From Cordia subcordata (taxonomy: Eukaryota; Streptophyta; Magnoliopsida; Boraginales; Cordiaceae), in NCBI GenBank assembly GCA_028554755.1, contig JAPTOF010000002.1:27833001-27897000 (forward strand): a DNA stretch of 64,000 bases, written 5' to 3'. Positions 1 to 9,721 of this stretch are shown here, piece by piece (position 1 is the stretch's first letter; each line of letters opens with the position of its first letter). The notes beneath the pieces are model-generated. The model did no database searches and had not been told where the DNA came from. It worked only from the letters and a program-made list of their open reading frames with translations. Position numbers and translations under genes: made by a program.

Positions 1-689
1 ACTCGTGATGCCCCAACCACCACAACATAACAAAATAACAAGTCAATTTATTTCCTTAACACAACCTACCACGGTACCAATATATAAAATATTACCATAT
101 TCGTTATTGCTTGACCTTTTCATAATTGGTGTAATGTTTTCAAATTTAGTCTCCTGTTACATATATCATATTGCATTTCAAAATTAATTCAACCCTGTAC
201 AAATCCTATGCATGGTTATCAAGAATTTTGTACATCAAGTTATCAGTTGTTACGTATCGCTACATCGAGATCCATCAAAAGACTTGGACGTAATGCAATA
301 TAATTATTATGCAGTGATATATTGAAAAGTAGAAAAGAGCAAAAGTTTTATACTTGCATTATACTGATAATGGAGAGCTAAATTAGAGCAAAAGCACATA
401 GCAAATTGTGAGGCTATGGAGTATGTATGGACCTTTCCTCTAGAGCAATCATATTTATCATCTTCCACCAAAACTTGAAAGTGAAATATAATCTTCCCTT
501 TGCTCAATAGCATTCAAGAAGGATTAATTAATTAATTAATCATCCAGCAAAAATATGTCAATTTTTTTTTTTTGCCAACCTATTGTTACTTGATCAGCCA
601 GGAAATAAATTCTGCAAGCAATCTTTTGTAGCCCCTTCTTCCTTTTCTGCTGCTCTCCCTTTGTTTGCTCATTTGTATCTTCAACAACA
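1..689. other. Upstream region of the ATL54-like gene, no gene seen
   Basis: AT-rich sequence with only short chance reading frames. The last 150 bases before the gene hold a T-run and pyrimidine-rich tracts, which fits a plant promoter and 5' leader, but no unambiguous TATA box stands out. The reading frames here show no recognisable domain. Confidence 0.5.
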
Positions 690-1766
690 ATGAAGCACAG
701 AAAACTATTCCCAATCTCAACAACAAACCAATCCATGGTGTGCCCTGATGCTTGTGACCCCTCTTGCCCAGATGGCTGCTACTCATTTTCAGACTATTTT
801 TTCCCACCTCCATTACCTCCACCTCCACCATCACCACCACCACCTCTCTCAGCCAAACACGGCGTAAGCATTTCGCCTTACGTTGTCATCATAGCAACTC
901 TGCTTGGTTTAACCCTCCTCGTCATTACCTACTACTTGGTTATCGTGAAGAACTGCGCCGGTTGGGGCTGTTTCAGGCCGCGCAGGAGGCAACAAGAAGG
1001 CACTGAAGAAGGTTTTCTTGATGAAAACCATGGTGTTGGGATTGATCACCCCATCTGGTATATCAGGACCATTGGTCTACAGCCATCTGTTATAGATTCA
1101 ATCACGGTGTTTAAGTACAAGAAAGGCGATAGCTTGGTCGAGGGGACGGATTGTTCGGTCTGCTTGAATGAATTCCAGGATGATGAAATCCTTCGGCTGT
1201 TGCCGAAATGTAATCATGCCTTTCATATTCCTTGTATTGACACTTGGTTGAGGTCGCACACAAATTGTCCCGTGTGTCGCGCCGGTATTGTTTCCAGTGC
1301 TGTTTCTACTACTCCTATGGCTCCAGATGAAGATAATCAAGTGGAGAATACAGAGATTATTGTGGATCAGGGCGCACAGGACAATCAGGAAGGATCAGGT
1401 GGTGAAGTTGAAGATGGAGTTGAATTTCCAGAGAGTGCTGAAAATGCTGCTTCTTGGGTAATTGACGATTTAGAAGAAAACAGTAAGGTAAAAAATGCGA
1501 TGCATCAAGTAAAAAGGTCTGTTTCTGCGGACTCTTTAGTGATTGCCAAGATTAGGCAGGCAATGGAAAGTTTAGCTGTGTCCGAATTTGAAGCTCCAGA
1601 GCTGAACGGTCGTAATAAAAGTGGAATGCATCAGAGAAACAATGATGCTACAATTGCACAACCTTCTAATCAGAAAGATATTACAGTGAAGAGATCAGTC
1701 TCCTATGGTGGCAGATCATTTCTATCAAGAAATTCTCGAAACCCCAACTCAATACTTCCACCATGA
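690..1766 (+). CDS. RING-H2 finger protein, ATL54-like (E3 ubiquitin ligase)
   Basis: Intronless gene for 358 residues, as is usual for ATL ligases. Seen in order: a short N-terminal part with several Cys and a Pro-rich stretch (about residues 35-52), one hydrophobic membrane segment (about 63-87), a basic patch, a GLQ variant of the family's GLD motif, then a complete RING-H2 (about 155-196) with spacing C-x2-C-x15-C-x-H-x2-H-x2-C-x10-C-x2-C. The C-terminal tail is long, polar and Ser-rich, with two short KRSVS repeats. ATL proteins are membrane-anchored E3 ligases whose RING recruits an E2 enzyme. The N-terminus resembles ATL52/54 from memory. The ATG at 690 is the first of the frame and gives the expected family start. 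Substrate is unknown. A copia element begins about 250 bp past the stop. Confidence 0.9.
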   Translation: MKHRKLFPISTTNQSMVCPDACDPSCPDGCYSFSDYFFPPPLPPPPPSPPPPLSAKHGVSISPYVVIIATLLGLTLLVITYYLVIVKNCAGWGCFRPRRRQQEGTEEGFLDENHGVGIDHPIWYIRTIGLQPSVIDSITVFKYKKGDSLVEGTDCSVCLNEFQDDEILRLLPKCNHAFHIPCIDTWLRSHTNCPVCRAGIVSSAVSTTPMAPDEDNQVENTEIIVDQGAQDNQEGSGGEVEDGVEFPESAENAASWVIDDLEENSKVKNAMHQVKRSVSADSLVIAKIRQAMESLAVSEFEAPELNGRNKSGMHQRNNDATIAQPSNQKDITVKRSVSYGGRSFLSRNSRNPNSILPP

Positions 1767-2012
1767 AAGCATTCTCTAATTTCTCAGCGCAGCAATAGAT
1801 GATACGAGCCTGGGGAGACAGCTCTTGAGAAAGCCGACGGGTCCCGTACATGCTCAACAAGAGGAGCATGCTGATTGCATATAGGTTGTGTCGTTGTTTA
1901 GGTCATACTTTGTGATCCATGTCTGTTTGAGATTAGCCGATCCATCTAGTAAGACAAGATTTGGTTTGGTTTGGTTTAATTTATCTTCACGACACGTCTC
2001 TCCCTCTTTAAC

Positions 2013-2017
2013 AAGGA
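2013..2017. repeat. Left copy of target-site duplication
   Basis: AAGGA lies directly before the 5' LTR; AAGGT lies directly after the 3' LTR at 7994-7998. Four of five bases agree, which fits the 5-bp duplication of copia integrases after one later substitution. Confidence 0.75.
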
Positions 2018-2349
2018 TGTTGAATGTGGCCCGTATTCTTGGGCAACAAGAATAGCAGATTTCTTTGTTAGCTTATTACCTTATTCGCTTGTTACATTTT
2101 GTAGCACATAATTAATTAGTTGCCTTTTCTGCTTAATTGGTTTAGGAAACCTTTGCACTATAAATATGTGGCAATACTCATTATATTATGTGTGAGAGAA
2201 AAATCAAAGTGAGAGCCTTGTAGCATTCGTGATCAATAATAGAATTATTTTCTACTGCCTGTGGACGTAGGCTTTAAAGCCGAACCACGTAATTCTTGTA
2301 TCCGTTATTTCTTCTCGTATTCTTCGTGTTTGCATATTTTTTCCCAACA
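2018..2349 (+). repeat. 5' LTR of the copia element
   Basis: 332 bp, 96.4% identical by eye to the copy at 7662-7993 with no length change. A TATA box (TATAAATA) lies at 2159-2166, so transcription should start near 2190-2200 within the LTR. The ends are TGTTG and CAACA. Confidence 0.95.
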
Positions 2350-2352
2350 AAT

Positions 2353-2365
2353 TGGTATCTAGAGC
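2353..2365 (+). other. Primer-binding site (initiator tRNA-Met type)
   Basis: TGGTATC-T-AGAGC starts three bases after the 5' LTR. It matches the usual plant primer-binding site complementary to the 3' end of initiator Met tRNA, apart from one extra T. Confidence 0.85.
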
Positions 2366-3291
2366 TTAGGTTTATTCCGCTGTGAGAGGAAAAAAAAAAA
2401 AAAAAGCCCTGTAAAGTCAAAAATAAGCAAAAACCAAACAGAGCCTTAGAAAACCCGTTTCAAATCTACCTTTGCATCTCGTCATTGGAGCAACGAAATC
2501 TCTGGAGCTTGGTACCAAAAGACTTCTCACGAAACAAGGATCGTTTTGGTAGTAGTTTTATTGGGTTTCGTGCTCGAGAACGACGATTAGTGAAAAGAAA
2601 AGTTTGCGTCGGCGGCAAGTGGTTGTTGGCATTTTTTTTTTCCGATGACTTAATCGGCTTTTGGAGTGCATAGGTGATTTTGTTAGACGGTAGGGGTTGT
2701 TTTGGCAAAGTCAGTGTCGGGTGAGGTGGCTGAAGGAGTAAGCCGCCATTGAAGAAGTTTTTTTTAAGCTTGTCGTGACTGGTGGATATGTAGGTAGCAT
2801 TTTCCAGCATCAAATTGGCGTGATACTGGTGTTGCTGTGGTCGCCGTCGAACGAGGAGCGCATCGGTGCTGACGGCGTTACGTTTGGAGGCTTGAAGTGG
2901 AAGTTACCATTGGGTTGGGTCGCTAAGGTATCCGGTTTCGAAACCGGGTAGAGAAGAAGAAGGCCCGCGGGTTGGTAGTTTTGCTTAAGCAGGTCGGGTT
3001 TTTTTATTTCGGGTTTGTTTTTTGGGTTTCGGGTAGAAGGTTAGGTTTGGATCGGGTAGAGCTTAGATCGGGTTCTTTCTCTTTTCGGGTAGGAGCAGGA
3101 GCTTGGGTTTGGGTTAAAAGGTCTTTTGGGTTTGGGCTTGTAGCAGTTTTAAAAAAAAAGAAGGGATATTTCTTCTTTTTAGTTTTAGGCCTTAAACTAG
3201 TCCAAAAGAAAAAAAAGAAAAAAAAGGGTTTTGTTTCTTGTCTTTTTTAGGCTCAAGTCCAGAAACAAATATATATATATATATATATAGT

Positions 3292-3527
3292 TTGACCTTT
3301 GACCGCGTTTGACCAGTTGACCGGGGTTTGACCGAGGTTGACTTTGACCGTTGACCATTAACCGAGGGTTGACCGAGTTTGACCAAAGCCTTACCCCACG
3401 TTTTTCGACATGCTGAGTCTGTTTTTGGGCTCTATTTTTCAAGATTCTATTCCGAAGTACGTGTTTAGGGACAATGTTGACTTTGACCAACAAGTTTGAC
3501 TTTGACCGGTGTTGACCAAAGTTGACC
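3292..3527 (+). promoter_or_regulatory. Array of 16 TTGAC[C/T] motifs (W-box core) in the retrotransposon leader
   Basis: On the plus strand, TTGACC or TTGACT occurs at 3292, 3299, 3309, 3317, 3328, 3338, 3344, 3351, 3369, 3379, 3477, 3483, 3496, 3502, 3512 and 3522, all in the same orientation. Thirteen are TTGACC and three are TTGACT. TTGAC[C/T] is the known core bound by WRKY transcription factors. The array lies between the primer-binding site and the gag start, outside the LTRs. Binding is an inference; the array could instead be a simple degenerate repeat. Confidence 0.6.
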
Positions 3528-3625
3528 GGGGGTGTTCCTAAGGTTTAACGACGTGCTGAATCTGTTTTTGCGGTCTGTTGAGCCAAAATCTATCCCGAAG
3601 TGCAAGTTTTGTGCAAACGAAGATG
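3406..3625 (+). repeat. Diverged tandem duplication, 143-bp period, ending at the gag start
   Basis: CGACATGCTGAGTCTGTTTT at 3406 recurs as CGACGTGCTGAATCTGTTTT at 3549, and CCGAAGTACG near 3452 recurs as CCGAAGTGCA near 3595. The offset is 143 bp at both anchors, so no net length change occurred between copies. The second copy runs into the first gag ATG at 3623. Confidence 0.8.
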
Positions 3626-6600
3626 TCTTCCACAGGTGGAAAGTTTGAAATCGAGAAGTTTGACGGGAGAATGAGTTTCAGTCTTTGGAGGATCAGATTC
3701 AAGGCATTTATGACAATGCAAGGACTTTGGAAAGTCATTGAAGAAGTGATCCCGGAAAAGACGGAACCAGTAGTGAGAGAAGAACTCGAAGCGAAAGCCT
3801 TGAGTGTAATACATATGTCCGTGACAAATGAAGTATTGCTGAAGATTGCTGAGAAGGCGACAGCAGTTGAGGCTTGGAATACTTTGGTGGAATTGTATGC
3901 ATCTAAATCTCTCACAAATCGCCTCTACTTGAAGAAGCGATTGTATCATTTTAGAATGAAAGAAGGTGCCTCACTAAAACAACACCTTGATGAGTTTACC
4001 TCTTGTTTTATTACTTTGAAGGATGTGGGTGTTAAAATTGATTACGAAAATCAAGCTATGATCGTATTATACTCCTTACCGCCTTCATATATGAACTTTG
4101 TGGACACTATGTAGTATGGGAGGGATAAAATTACCTTTGAAGATGTGATTACTTCATTAAAATCGAAAGATCTTCAAACACATATTCCGGGATATAGGGA
4201 AGAAGTTCATGGGAAAGGTTTAATGAGTAGAGGGAGATCGGAGAATAGAGGGGGATCTTCGGGTAGAAAGAAAAGCAAGTCTGGGTCAAAATCAAGAGCA
4301 AAGAAGCTACGTTGTTTTGAGTATGGTGAAAAGGGTCATATTAAGAAAGAATGTCCAAAACTGAAAAAGGGAAAGAAAAAGGTAGAGAATTCAGCTAATG
4401 TGGTGGAGTGTGCTGACAGTGATGGAGATAACTCGAGTAATACCAGGGAAGTTTTGACTATGAGTGGATCACAGTGGCATAATCAATGGATTCTTGATAC
4501 TCATGCAATGTTCCATATGTGTCCTAGGCGCGACTGGTTCTCTTCTTATTCCAAAAGAGAAGGGAAAGTCTTTTTAGACAATGATCTTTCGTTGAAGGTG
4601 GAGGGAATGGGCATCATAAATATCAAGATGTTTGATGGTATTACAAGATCTCTCGAGGGTTGGCATGTACCGAAGCTGAAGAAAAACTTGATTTCTCTTG
4701 GGCGTTTGGATTCTCATGGATACAAATTCCGAAGTGAGAATGGTGTCTTAAAAGTGACCAAAGGTGCAATTGTGCTCTTGAAAGGGAACTTGACTGGCGG
4801 CCTATATGTCCTTCAAGGTAGTACAGTTGCAGGTGTTGCAGCTGTTACATCCGAGGAGAGTGATAATGATACAACGCAGTTGTGGCACAAAAGGTTGGGC
4901 CATACGAGCGAGAGGGGACTGACCGAGCTGAGTAAGAGGGATTTGCTTTGTGGACAAAGAACTGGAAAGCTTGAATTCTGCGAGCATTGTGTCTTTGGAA
5001 GGCAAACCAGGGTGAAGTTCAGCAAGGGGCAGGAGAACACCAAAGGCACACTTGATTATATTCATTCTGATCTTTGGGGTCCTAATAAAATCCCTTCCAA
5101 GAAAGGTGCCAGGTATTATATCACTTTCATTGATACATATTCTCGGATGGTTTGGGTATACTTCTTGAAAACTAAAGATGAGGCGTTTCCAACATTTTTT
5201 TAGTGAAAGACGTTAATTGAGAAGTAGACTGGTAAACAAATTAAGTGTCTTAGGACTGACAATGGGTTGGAATATTGCAATAAAGAGTTTGATGAGTTCT
5301 GCAGGAAACATGGCATTGTGAGACACCGCACATGTATAGGGATACCACAACAGAATGGAGTTGCAGAACGCATGAATAGAACTCTGGTGGAGAGAGCTCG
5401 TTGTATGCTCTCCTAATCTGGTTTGAGTCAAGACTTTTGGGCTGAAGCCGTCAATATGGCATGCTAACTTGGTGAATAGGTATCCATCCAAAGCTATTAA
5501 ATTGAAAACTCCTTTTGAGTTATGGTTTAGTAAGCCTGCTGACTACTCTCGATTGAGGGTGTTCGGTTGCCCTGCATATGCTCACGTGAAGGATGGCAAG
5601 TTGGAGCCGAGGGCAAAGAAATGCATATTTCTAGGCTATGCGTCCGAGAGGAAAGGTTACAGGTTACGGTGCACAGATACAAAGTCTCCAGGTTTCCTCA
5701 TCAGCAAGGATGTCATATTCAATGAGTCTGCTTTATTAGACCAAGAAAAGGAGAAAGCGGTAGCTGGTTTAGACCACAGTGTCAAAGAGCAGGTGGAGGT
5801 ATTTGCTGATGTTCCAAATGTTCCATCTAGCAATAGTAGCAGTCAAATTCAGCCGACTCAACCAACTGAGGTACATGATCAAAATGTGCCTGAACAATGT
5901 ATCTGACATTGCCACTGGGCGAGAAAGGAGACAGATTAGAGAGCCTCAAAGGTACGGATACGCTGATCTTGTTGCTTATGCTTTGACTGTTGCCGAAACA
6001 ATTGAAGGACATGAGCCGAATTCATACAAAGAGGCCATATCTGGGAAAGATTCTGCTTGGTGGGTAGGTGCCATGAGTGAGGAGATTGAGTCTCTTCATA
6101 AGAATCAAACATGGGAGCTTATTGAATTGCCTAAGGGGCAGCGAGTTGTCGGTTGCAAATGGGTTTACAAGAAAAAGGAAGGTACTCCAAGGGTTGAAGG
6201 TTCTCGATACAAGGCACGGTTGGTAGCAAAAGGCTATAAACAAAGGGAGGGTGTTGACTTCAACGAAGTGTTCTCTCCGGTTGTGAAGCATAGTTCCATC
6301 AGGGTTTTACTTGCCTTAGTTGCTCTTCATGACTTAGAGCTTGAGCAGTTAGATGTGAAAACGGCATTTTTGCATGGTGATCTTGAAGAGCAAATTTACA
6401 TGAGTCAACTAGAGGGGTATATTGTTCCTGGTAAGGAGAACCATGCTTGCAAACTGAAGAAGTCCTTGTATGGGTTGAAGCAGTCACCTCGGCAATGGTA
6501 TAAGAGATTTGACACATTCATGGTAGGTGCTGGATACACAAGGAGTGCCTATGACAGCTGTGTGTATCTCAAAAGGCTTCCAGATGGTTTGTTTGTGTAC

Positions 6601-7590
6601 TTGTTGTTGTATGTCGATGATATGCTTATTACTGCTAAAAGCATGTTTGCAATCGACGAATTAAAGAAGTAGCTAGATGATGAGTTTGAGATGAAGGATC
6701 TTGGAGCAGCAAAGAAGATTCTTGGCATGGAGATTCACAGATATAGAAATGCTGGGAAGCTGTTCTTGTCTCAACAGAGTTATATTGAGAAAGTGCTGAA
6801 GCGTTTCGGGATGCTTAAAGCTAAGCTTGTGAGTGTCCCGCTTGCTGCTCATTTCAAGTTGTCTACAAATTTGTCACCTAAAACTGAGGAGGAGGTGGAG
6901 CATATGTCTCATATTCCATACTCGAGTGCTGTTGGTAGCTTGATGTATGCTATGGTGTGCACTCGACCTGATATTTCACAAGCAGTTAGTGTTGTGAGCA
7001 GGTATATGGCATCACCTGGGAAAACACACTGGGAAGCGGTGAAATGGATAATGAGATATTTGCGTGGCACTGCGAATATAGGATTGCTATTTAGCAAGAT
7101 GACTGGAGATTGAGCGAGGTTGGTGGGTTATTGTGATTCAGACTTTGCGGGTGACCTTGATAAGAGCAGATCTTTGACGGGTTACGTATTTACTCTCTCT
7201 GGATGTGCTATCAGTTAGAAAGTGACATTACAGTCTACTGTGGCATTGTCGACTACTGAAGTGGAGTACATGGCAATTGCAGAAGCTATGAAGGAGGCCA
7301 TGTGGTTACAAGGCCTGGTTCGTGATCTTGGACTGCAGCAAGATACAAGTACAGTCTTTTGTGATAGCCAGAGTGCAATCCATCTGACGAAGAATCAAAT
7401 GTATCATGAAAGGACTAAACACATTGATATCAAATATCATTTTATCAGAGATGTTGTATCACAAGGAATCATATTAGTGCAGAAGATATCTACCCATGAG
7501 AATCCAGCAGATATGATGACTAAGGTGGTTCCAGTCAGCAAGTTTAAGTATTGCTTGGACTTGGTTGCTATTTGCGGTGCGGATCATTGA
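3623..7590 (+). pseudogene. Copia gag-pol, disrupted
   Basis: Gag starts at the ATG at 3623. Its zinc knuckle (about 4313-4354) has lost the second Cys, which is Tyr at 4322-4324. The protease site around 4496 reads Asp-Thr-His where copia proteases have Asp-Ser/Thr-Gly. The integrase His/Cys finger (about 4880-4990) and DDE core, the reverse transcriptase with YVDD (6610-6621), and RNase H with the DSQSA motif follow in copia order. In-frame stops lie at 4112, 5201, 5204, 5225, 5414, 6670, 7111 and 7216; frameshifts lie near 5465 and between about 5880 and 5910. The frame changes from 2 to 3 to 1. It cannot encode a working polyprotein. RT, RNase H and integrase remain easily recognised, so decay is recent. 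Confidence 0.93.
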
Positions 7591-7649
7591 GCTCTTGGAG
7601 GCATTTGGCTACAGGGATGATGGTGTATTGATTGGAGCGAATACGTGCC

Positions 7650-7661
7650 AAGGTGAAGATT
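7650..7661 (+). other. Polypurine tract before the 3' LTR
   Basis: The purine-rich run AAGGTGAAGAT plus T directly abuts the 3' LTR start at 7662, in the position where copia elements prime plus-strand DNA synthesis. Confidence 0.7.
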
Positions 7662-7993
7662 TGTTGAATGTGGCCCGTATTCTTGGGCAACAAGAATAGC
7701 AGATTTCCTTGTTAGCATATTACCTTATTCGCTTGTTACCTTTTGTAGCACATAATTAATTAGTTGCCTTTTTTGCTTAATAGGTTTAGGAAACCTTTGC
7801 ACTATAAATATATGGCAATACTCATTATGTTATGTGTGAGAGAGAAACCAAAGTGAGAGCCTTGTAGCATTCGTGATCAATAATAGAATTATTCTCTACT
7901 GCCCGTGGACGTAGGCTTTAAAGCCGAACCACGTAATTCTTGTGTCCGTTATTTCTTCTCGTATTCTTCGTGTTTGCATATTTTTTCCCAACA
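7662..7993 (+). repeat. 3' LTR of the copia element
   Basis: 332 bp, same ends and length as the 5' LTR. Differences from it are twelve single-base changes scattered along the length, none an insertion or deletion. The LTR could direct transcription rightward into 7994 onward, where no gene is seen. Confidence 0.95.
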
Positions 7994-9497
7994 AAGGTGT
8001 ATGTAGCTGATATTCAATGTTACAAGACAAATGCATACTTGAATCCAGATATGCTTTCCGTGTTTCCATGGATATATTTGAAGCTAGTAATCTTCCTGAG
8101 CCTGCAGACTGGAATATAATCGGCCTAAATGATGACATGGTAGTATGATATTCAATTTCATTTGGTTGGCTTCATATATTCTATAGAACGATCGTTTTTT
8201 AAGACCAGAGTATCCTTTTGGTACCCCATTATTATACTAGAGCAAAGCGGACATATATAAAGGAATTTTAATTCTAACATTTTGCAATAGAACCCTTTTA
8301 GCCACTCTAATGACAATTCCTTTAAGAGATTAAGGGATTTTAGCAAGGGGACAGGTAACAAAACGATTAGAACGTTCTATAGCTAAAATGGCAACACGAT
8401 CAATATTGAGATTGAAAATATTGTATTTGAAATAGTAGGGTTTCACGGGACTCTAAAGGATCATGACGTAACCAGCAATTGCCTTCCACAAAATAAAAAG
8501 TTAAAAAAAGAGAGATCCTGTTTCTAAAGACTGCAAATGTTGACAAAATTATCACATTCATTACCTTTTGGGCTAAGAAAGCTCTACAGTAACAAAACCA
8601 AAAGAATTGTGTTGCTTATTGAACCCTTTCTTCCTCTTCTTCCTTATCCCTCTTATAGCGTGGTATGCTTATTATCCCAACATGGATTAGGTGAAACTGC
8701 AGAGTATTTTACTTAGCAGAAGGTGGGCCTGGGATGTTAGACTGATGGACAATTTCATGGGTCATTATTGGGCTCAATAAGACTGCTAATTTAATTTCAG
8801 AATCAGCCCAGAGTTTTTGTCTTAATTTTTTTTAATTAAGCCATTAATTTACTAATTTCAAAAATTTAGATAATAATAATTCGTCAAATTATAAGAATTA
8901 CAGTAGTTTCAGAATCAGCCCAAAGTTTTTGACTCATTTTCTAGCCCAGAACTAGTTTTTGACTCCTTTTCAAACGACACACATTCTTGGTTCTTGTGCC
9001 CCGACCCGTATCACTTTACCTGCTCCAGTTTGACCTGATTTGTGGTGGATAATAATCGGATCCACTTTTTTTCTCACACATTTTTCTTGCTCCATGATCA
9101 TTCTTACAACGGGTACACAAGAGTGTCGCGTTGTGATTTGTGGCTCTATGTTTTATGGGCCCATCTTATTCCTAGCGTATTGTCAAAATGACAAAATTCC
9201 TTTAAGCACATTTTACATTCTTTTTATTTATAAATTTAGTGGCTTAATTTCATTTCAGCGACAGAAGAGAGTGGGAAAATAAACAAGGGATTACATTTAT
9301 TATGATGAAATTCCTCTTTCTATCTTCTACAAATAGAGTTGGTCCAACTACATATAGATATATTTTTTAATGTCCATTCAATATCTTTGTTGTTTTTTTT
9401 TTTTTTTGGCGGGGGAATAGTAATATCATTCCATTAATTTCAAGACCATAAATAACACAAGAGTCGGGTACAAGAGCAATATCTTATTTTATACTCA
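7994..9497. other. Intergenic, no gene seen
   Basis: The left part presumably continues the original 3' flank of the ATL54-like gene, split by the copia insertion. Only short frames without domains are present. A near-repeat of a short phrase (TTTCAGAATCAGCCCA) occurs at about 8797 and again near 8907. Confidence 0.5.
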
Positions 9498-9721
9498 GGG
9501 CATGCCTGGGTTGCCTTTTTTCATGAAAAATTACCTTTGTCCTAAAGGGGGAAAAAACACATTTTTTCTACAATAAGTATTTCAATTAGTTAAAGCCAAA
9601 AATTTTAAAAATAATTTTAATTTTTTTAAGAAATCAAAATTTGTAGCTTCTTAAAAGAAAACTTTCTTTAAAAGTTTTAGGAAAAAAACTTTTGAAAAGA
9701 AAAATCAATCTAAACGAGCCC
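9498..9721. mobile_element. MITE, GGGCYYGTTT family (about 224 bp)
   Basis: The right end reads AATCAATCTAAACGAGCCC followed by TTA. The left end (GGGCATGCCTGGGTTG) is a diverged inverted match preceded by TCA. The interior is A/T-rich with no frame. Size and ends match the copies at 21.7, 40.6, 50.5 and 51.6 kb. The left boundary is less sure than the right. Confidence 0.55.

Larger units (their letters stand above)
2018..7993 (+). mobile_element. Ty1/copia LTR retrotransposon, full-length but inactive
   Basis: A 5976-bp element bounded by two 332-bp LTRs that begin TGTTG and end CAACA. It carries a primer-binding site, a long leader, one gag-pol region in copia order (gag, protease, integrase, reverse transcriptase, RNase H) and a polypurine tract. 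Flanks are AAGGA on the left (2013-2017) and AAGGT on the right (7994-7998), a 5-bp target duplication with one mismatch, so this is a single original insertion. I count 12 LTR differences (9 transitions, 3 transversions), about 3.6%; at usual plant rates this suggests very roughly 1-3 million years. The coding region has eight in-frame stops and two frameshifts. The gag start and reverse transcriptase look Tork/Tnt1-like; the lineage is an inference. Confidence 0.95.

Noticed and set aside
2972..3250. Frame in the retrotransposon leader
   Set aside because: Low-complexity Gly/Phe/Lys-rich translation of a biased leader; no similarity to an extra copia gene.
9255..9276. CGACAGAAGAGAGTG, close to the miR156 core
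   Set aside because: The last five bases differ from miR156 and no complementary star strand that would form a proper hairpin was seen nearby.
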